From CAVPEV01 sp963703555 (GTDB taxonomy: Bacteria; Actinomycetota; Actinomycetes; Actinomycetales; Cellulomonadaceae): a DNA stretch of 64,000 bases. Below, one piece after another: positions 59,197 to 64,000 of the stretch. Within the stretch, counting starts at the first letter, position 1; every line of letters starts with the position of its first letter. The notes beneath the pieces are model-generated. The model had not been told where the DNA came from and ran no database searches. It saw only the letters and a list, made by a program, of their open reading frames with translations. Position numbers and translations under genes: made by a program. The stretch spans positions 94,136-158,135 of the forward strand of contig CAVPEV010000047.1 of NCBI GenBank assembly GCA_963703555.1, written 5' to 3'.

Positions 59197-61176
59197 GTGA
59201 ACAGGTTCAGCGACATGGTCGGGTTCATCTGGTCGGTCGCGGACCTGCTGCGCGGGGACTACAAGCAGGCCGAGTACGGCAAGGTCATCCTGCCGCTGAC
59301 GGTGCTGCGCCGCCTGGACTGCGTGTTGGAACCCACCAAGCCCGCCGTCCTGGCTGAGGTCGAGCGTCTCAAGGGCTCCGGCGCGGGCAACGTCGACCCG
59401 ATTCTGCGCCGCGCGGCGCGCCAGCCGTTCTACAACGTCTCCCCGCTGGACTTCCGCGGCCTGCTCGCCGACCCCGACCACATCGCCCGGTCTCTGCGCC
59501 TGTACATCGACGCGTTCTCCCCCGGCGCGGTCGAGGTGCTGGACAAGTACGGGTTCGACGCCCAGATCACCCGCCTGGACGAGGCCGAGCTGCTCTACCA
59601 GGTGGTTGCCCGGTTCGCGGACATGGACCTGCACCCCGACGTGGTGTCCAACGTGGAGATGGGCTACGCCTTCGAGGAGCTCATCCGGAAGTTCTCCGAG
59701 GCGGGCAACGAGACCGCCGGGGAGCACTTCACCCCGCGCGAGGTCATCCGGCTCATGGTCAACCTCCTGCTCGCGGACGAGTCCGACACCCTGGCCACGC
59801 CCGGCATCGTCAAGACGCTGTACGACCCCGCGTGTGGCACCGGCGGGATGCTGTCCACGGCCGAGGACTGGGTCCGCAGCCACAACGACGCCGCGAGCCT
59901 GGAGCTGTTCGGTCAGGAGCTCAACCCGGAGACGTATGCGATCTGCCGGTCGGACATGATGCTCAAGGGCCACAACGCCCAGAACATCGCCCTGGGCAAC
60001 TCCTTCTCCCACGACGCGCACGCGGGCCGGACCTTCGACTACATGCTCGCCAACCCGCCGTTCGGGGTGGAGTGGAAGAAGGTGCAGTCGTTCGTCGAGG
60101 ACGAGGCCGCGCGCGGGTTCGCAGGCCGGTTCGGCGCGGGCACCCCGCGCATCAACGACGGGTCGCTGCTGTTCCTGCAGCACATGATCTCCAAGATGAA
60201 GCCGGTCTCCGAGGGCGGCTCACGCCTGGCGATCGTCTTCAACGGCTCGCCGCTGTTCACGGGCGCGGCCGGGTCCGGGGAGTCGGAGATCCGCCGGTGG
60301 ATCCTGGAGAACGACTGGCTCGAGGGCATCGTCGCCCTGCCCGACCAGCTCTTCTACAACACCGGGATCTCGACGTACTTCTGGATCCTGTCGAACCGAA
60401 AGCGCCCAGAGCTGCGCGGCAAGGTCGTGCTGCTCGACGCGCGCGACCAGTGGATCAAGATGCGCAAGTCCCTGGGCGACAAGCGCAAGGAGATCGCCGC
60501 CGGGCAGATCGACCAGATCACCCAGTGGTACGCGGACGCCCTCGAGCTCGCCGAGGTGCCCGACGGCGACGGCCCGGCCCGGGTGAAGGTCTTCCCGACG
60601 ACGGCCTTCGGCTACCAGCGCATCACGGTCGAGCGCCCACTTCGCCTGCGCTTCGAAGTGTCCGACGACGCCGTCGCCGCCATCCGTGCAAGCAAGCCCT
60701 TCCGCCCACTCGCCCTCGATGATGCCGCCCGGCTCCTCAAGGCACTGGAGTCCCTGCGCGAAGCGGACGGCGGCACTTGGGCTTCGTTCGACCACGCCCT
60801 GGTGCAGGCGCTCAAGGCGCACGACGTCGCCCCCGGCGCACCGCTGCTCAAGGCCATCTGGGCAGCGATCTCCGTGCCCGACCCCGGCGGCGAGCTGCAG
60901 ACCGACCGCAAGGGCCACCCACTGCCCGACGCCGACCTACGCGACAACGAGAACGTCCCACTCGGCGAGGATGTCGAGGGGTACCTGAGGCGCGAGGTCC
61001 TCCCGCACGTGCCCGACGCATGGATCGATCACACCAAGACCAAAGTCGGCTACGAGATCCCGTTTACCAGGCACTTCTACGTCTACACACCCCCGCGCCC
61101 GTTGGCCGAGATCGACGCCGAGCTCAAGGCGCTCGAAGCCGAGATCCAGCGCCTCCTCGGCGAGGTCACGTCGTGA
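59197..61176 (+). CDS. hsdM: Type I restriction-modification system, DNA methyltransferase subunit
   Basis: A 659-residue N6-adenine methyltransferase. The HsdM N-terminal helical domain is seen in YGKVILPLTVLRRLDCVLEP. The SAM motif is YDPACGTGGML near residue 210, and the catalytic motif is NPPFG near 287. GEHFTPREVIRLMV and the C-terminal coiled segment (AEIDAELKALEAEIQRLL) are typical. GTG 59197 follows GGAGG. It overlaps hsdS by four bases. It should methylate adenine in the target set by HsdS. No HsdR is inside the window; it may lie beyond the IS element. Confidence 0.95.
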   Translation: MNRFSDMVGFIWSVADLLRGDYKQAEYGKVILPLTVLRRLDCVLEPTKPAVLAEVERLKGSGAGNVDPILRRAARQPFYNVSPLDFRGLLADPDHIARSLRLYIDAFSPGAVEVLDKYGFDAQITRLDEAELLYQVVARFADMDLHPDVVSNVEMGYAFEELIRKFSEAGNETAGEHFTPREVIRLMVNLLLADESDTLATPGIVKTLYDPACGTGGMLSTAEDWVRSHNDAASLELFGQELNPETYAICRSDMMLKGHNAQNIALGNSFSHDAHAGRTFDYMLANPPFGVEWKKVQSFVEDEAARGFAGRFGAGTPRINDGSLLFLQHMISKMKPVSEGGSRLAIVFNGSPLFTGAAGSGESEIRRWILENDWLEGIVALPDQLFYNTGISTYFWILSNRKRPELRGKVVLLDARDQWIKMRKSLGDKRKEIAAGQIDQITQWYADALELAEVPDGDGPARVKVFPTTAFGYQRITVERPLRLRFEVSDDAVAAIRASKPFRPLALDDAARLLKALESLREADGGTWASFDHALVQALKAHDVAPGAPLLKAIWAAISVPDPGGELQTDRKGHPLPDADLRDNENVPLGEDVEGYLRREVLPHVPDAWIDHTKTKVGYEIPFTRHFYVYTPPRPLAEIDAELKALEAEIQRLLGEVTS

Positions 61177-62378
61177 TCGAGTCGCTCCCACTTCGCCGAG
61201 TGGCACGGTTGGTCAACGGCGGCACGCCGACGAGCGACGAGGCCAACTGGGGTGGCGACGTTCCGTGGGCGACACCTGTCGACCTCGGACTCCATCATGG
61301 CGGTGTCGTCACTGAGACCGCCCGCACGGTGACAGCGCTCGGTGCCAAGTCCGGCTCGTCGATTGTCCCACCAGGTTCGATCTTGGTTTCGACCCGGGCT
61401 CCGATTGGGTACGTCTCGCGGACGGGCGCTCCCACGGCCTTCAACCAGGGCTGCCGCGGCCTAGTCCCGTCAAGTCGGGCGAACGCCCGATTCCTCACCT
61501 ACGCGCTTGTCGCGGCGCGCCCCGAGTTGGAGGCTCGGGGCCAGGGCAGCACGTTCTCCGAGCTGTCGAGGGACGGTCTTGCGTCGATCCCCGTCCCCGT
61601 CCCACCTCTCGCCGAGCAGCGCCGCATCGCCGACTGCCTCGACGCCGAGACCGCCCGCCTGGACCGCCTTCTCGAGGTCCGAGCGGTCCAGAGGCAGCGA
61701 CTCTCGGAGCGTCGCGGTTCTCTGCTACTCGCTCTCGTCGGAGGCACGGAAGCCAATCGCGTGCCCAGTGGGCTCGAGTGGTTGCCGACAATCCCCGACC
61801 ACTGGTCTACGGTCCGCCTGAGCCTCCTCGCACGACTCGGGTCAGGGCACACTCCAAGCAGGTCACACCCCGAATGGTGGCTCGATCCGACCATCCCCTG
61901 GATCACGACCGGCGAGGTTGCCCAGCTCCGCGACGATCGCCTCGAGACGCTCACCGAGACCCGTGAGTTGATCTCCGAGTTCGGACTGGCGAACTCCGCC
62001 GCCGAGGTCCACCCTCGCGGCACCGTCGTGCTTAGCCGTACGGCGTCGGTGGGCTTCAGCGGAGTAATGGGCCTCGACATGGCGACTAGCCAGGACTTCG
62101 CCACCTGGACCTGTGGACCGCGACTCAACCCCTACTTTCTTCTCTGGGTCCTCCGGGCAATGCGGCCTTGGCTCGTCGGGACACGGGCAATCGGAAGCAC
62201 CCACAAGACGATCTACATGCCCGACATCCAGGCTCTTCGCATACCCCTCCCGCCTCTCGCTGAGCAGTCCACCATCGTGACCTCAATCCGGCGGGAACTC
62301 GGCCACCTGGACCAGATGCACGATGCACTCGACTCCGAGACGGCACTCCTCCTAGGACCCCGTGTCGGTATGCCGTGA
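61173..62378 (+). CDS. hsdS: Type I restriction-modification specificity subunit, 3' end cut off by IS1182
   Basis: A 401-residue HsdS with two target-recognition domains. The first ends in SIPVPVPPLAEQRRIADCLDAETARLD, given here as the conserved helix near residues 130-165. The second ends in LRIPLPPLAEQSTIVTSIRRELGHLD. The final helix stops after ALDSETALL, where relatives run on for about 20-25 residues (an ERRxALIxxAVTG-like end). The last residues (GPRVGMP) come from the insertion sequence. GTG 61173 overlaps the hsdM stop. The base preference of these domains cannot be read by eye. Loss of the last helix probably weakens or changes assembly. Confidence 0.85.
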   Translation: MIESLPLRRVARLVNGGTPTSDEANWGGDVPWATPVDLGLHHGGVVTETARTVTALGAKSGSSIVPPGSILVSTRAPIGYVSRTGAPTAFNQGCRGLVPSSRANARFLTYALVAARPELEARGQGSTFSELSRDGLASIPVPVPPLAEQRRIADCLDAETARLDRLLEVRAVQRQRLSERRGSLLLALVGGTEANRVPSGLEWLPTIPDHWSTVRLSLLARLGSGHTPSRSHPEWWLDPTIPWITTGEVAQLRDDRLETLTETRELISEFGLANSAAEVHPRGTVVLSRTASVGFSGVMGLDMATSQDFATWTCGPRLNPYFLLWVLRAMRPWLVGTRAIGSTHKTIYMPDIQALRIPLPPLAEQSTIVTSIRRELGHLDQMHDALDSETALLLGPRVGMP

Positions 62379-64000
62379 TCGGTGGCTGTAGCGGGAGAAT
62401 GTGGTGTGGCGGAGTTGCGAGACGCTGAGCGATTTGTGCTGATGGACTTCGATGCTGGGGCGGTGGGCCCGCTGCGACCGAAGCGTCCGGTGGATAAGAC
62501 GTTTCGCCGCTATGACCAGGATCAGCCGATGCTGCTGGCGCCGGACGTGCGGGACTGGTTGGCGGCGGATGACCAGGCGCGGTGGGTGGACGACCTGGTC
62601 GAGCACGGGCTGGATCTGGCGCCGTTGTATGACGACTACACCGAGGCGCGAGGTGCGCCGCCGTATGACCCGCGGCTGATGCTGAAGCTGCTGATCTACG
62701 GCTACTCGAACGGGATCACGTCCTCGCGCGAGTTGGAGCGGCGCTGCCGGCATGATGTGGCGTTCATGTTCTTGACCGCTCAGCAGGCACCGGACTTCGT
62801 GGTGATCAGCCGGTTCCGCAAGCGGCACCTGAGGGCGTTCGCGGCGTTGTTCACGCAGGTGCTCACGTTGTGCGCCCAGGCCGGGTTGGTGTCGCTGGGT
62901 CGGGTCGCGTTGGACGGCAGCAAGATCCGAGCCTCGGCGAGCCGGCATCGGGCGATGAGCTATGACCGGATGGTCCGCGCCGAGGGTGAGTTGGCGGCGG
63001 AAGTCACGGCGCTGCTCGCCGACGCCGAACGCACCGACGATGCGGAGGACGCGGTGCACGGTGAGCGGCGCGGCGATGAGCTGCCCGCCGAGCTGGCCCG
63101 ACGCGAAGGCCGGTTGGCGGCGATCCGCCGGGCGAAGGCGGACGTGGAGGCTGAGCACGCTGCGAAGGCCCGCGCGAAGGCGGAGCAGGCGGCAGCCCAG
63201 CGCGGCGCGCAGGAGAGCGAGCAGGCCGCTGCCGGTGATGAGGCCGAGGCCACGGCGGTGGTCCCACCCAAGGCGCAGCGGTCGTTCACCGACCCGGACG
63301 CGCGGATCATGAAGACCTCTGATGGGTCGTTCCACTACTGCTACAACGCCCAGACCGTGGTGGACGAGGACAGCCAGGTCATCCTGAGCAGCACGCTGGT
63401 GCCTTCTGGTGCGGACAGCCCTGAACTGCCCGGGGCGCTGAGTGGCCTGGCCGAGTCGCTGGCCGCGGCAGGGATCAGCGATGGACCCGAGACGTTGCTG
63501 GCCGACGCCGGGTACTTCAGCGCAGACAACGTCAAGGCGTGCACCGAGGCGGGAATCGATCCGTCGATCGCGACCGGCCGCCAGAAACATGGCGAGCAGC
63601 CACCGGCGGCGTCGCGCGGACGGATCCCGAAGGGCCTGACACCCAAGCAGCGGATGACCCGCAAGCTGCGAACCAAGAAAGGCCGCGCGAACTACGCCCG
63701 GCGCAAGGCCATCGTGGAACCCGTTTTCGGGCAGATGAAGGTCACTCAGGATGCCGGTCGGCTCCGCCTTCGAGGGCTCGCCTCCACCGCCGCTATCGGG
63801 CGAGTGGTGGAGCTGCAGACCCTTTGCCGCGGCCACCGCAAGCTCCGCAACAGCGGCGTCGAGTGGATCCCCACCGCAGCGATGGGCTGACCGGGAGGTC
63901 ACACCTGGCCAGAGCAGGACACCGCCAACGCACCCGCAACGCCCCACACGACCAACACCCCCCCCCCCGGGCCAGCACGGCCCTCAGCGGGACGTCAGGT
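62352..64000 (+). mobile_element. IS1182-family insertion sequence, right end outside the window or not visible
   Basis: The hsdS match ends near 62351, and the sequence from CTAGGACCCCGTG on is foreign, with a transposase gene starting at 62406. No copy of the left-end sequence in reverse is seen up to base 64000, so the right end is probably beyond the window. After the transposase stop the remaining 110 bases hold no gene and include a run of 11 C (63958-63968). Confidence 0.75.
62406..63890 (+). CDS. IS1182-family transposase
   Basis: A 494-residue DDE transposase, apparently complete. Blocks: PPYDPRLMLKLLIYGYSNGI, SSRELERRCRHDVAFMFLT, VALDGSKIRASASRHRAMSY (first Asp), a long Ala/Glu/Arg coiled-coil of about 90 residues, then SFTDPDARIMK, YNAQTVVDEDSQVI, LADAGYFSADN (second Asp) and ARRKAIVEPVFGQMK (Glu). 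The GTG at 62406 has GGGAGA upstream; in-frame codons back to 62382 are possible. No defect is seen, so it may be active. Confidence 0.88.
   Translation: MAELRDAERFVLMDFDAGAVGPLRPKRPVDKTFRRYDQDQPMLLAPDVRDWLAADDQARWVDDLVEHGLDLAPLYDDYTEARGAPPYDPRLMLKLLIYGYSNGITSSRELERRCRHDVAFMFLTAQQAPDFVVISRFRKRHLRAFAALFTQVLTLCAQAGLVSLGRVALDGSKIRASASRHRAMSYDRMVRAEGELAAEVTALLADAERTDDAEDAVHGERRGDELPAELARREGRLAAIRRAKADVEAEHAAKARAKAEQAAAQRGAQESEQAAAGDEAEATAVVPPKAQRSFTDPDARIMKTSDGSFHYCYNAQTVVDEDSQVILSSTLVPSGADSPELPGALSGLAESLAAAGISDGPETLLADAGYFSADNVKACTEAGIDPSIATGRQKHGEQPPAASRGRIPKGLTPKQRMTRKLRTKKGRANYARRKAIVEPVFGQMKVTQDAGRLRLRGLASTAAIGRVVELQTLCRGHRKLRNSGVEWIPTAAMG

Overview
The window is a high-GC chromosomal segment from a Gram-positive actinobacterium. 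The signs are many GTG starts, ATGA/GTGA stop-start overlaps, paired CrcB fluoride channels, a SipW-type signal peptidase with a TasA-like substrate, and actinobacterial-style regulators. A member of the Micrococcales is a reasonable guess, but nothing here fixes the genus.

Bases 1-13222 are mostly core genes: the end of a glycerol facilitator and glycerol kinase, a universal-stress protein, a crcB pair, recQ, an alpha/beta hydrolase with a YghZ-like aldo/keto reductase, a P2-type cation ATPase, trmL, and a marR-efflux pump pair. The marR promoter carries two copies of one inverted repeat. Bases 13223-14471 hold a NERD-like protein and msrB.

Bases 14706-22579 form a cyclic-di-GMP and cell-surface cluster. 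It contains a 1102-residue LacI-sensor/PAS/GGDEF/EAL protein, a convergent PilZ protein, and a membrane GGDEF-EAL protein. The membrane protein is translationally coupled to a TasA/camelysin-like protein, a SipW-type peptidase and a 66-residue export-signal protein. This is the best candidate in the window for an undescribed working unit.

Bases 22604-41437 are accessory but intact metabolism and transport: a metallophosphoesterase with a complete ABC importer, an RND efflux pump, an MFS pump, and a ribose locus (lacI-type regulator, rbsACB, rbsK, rbsD) under two tandem palindromic operators. A PrmC-like methyltransferase coupled to an MFS transporter follows.

Bases about 41608-54207 are a genomic island of lower and uneven GC. 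It carries an aromatic-compound permease, a hydratase-aldolase and a PucR-type regulator set among broken insertion sequences. One stack is three layers deep: IS1380 inside IS3, inside an IS982-type gene. The island is bracketed by two diverged copies of the prmC-MFS region (39200-41607 and 54208-54832), the right copy carrying an internal deletion.

Bases 54863-58713 hold a cupin and an acetoin-dehydrogenase-type operon (E1 alpha, E1 beta, E2). A degraded DUF429 gene follows, then a type I restriction-modification pair (hsdM, hsdS). The 3' end of hsdS is cut off by an IS1182-family element that runs to the window edge; no hsdR is in view.
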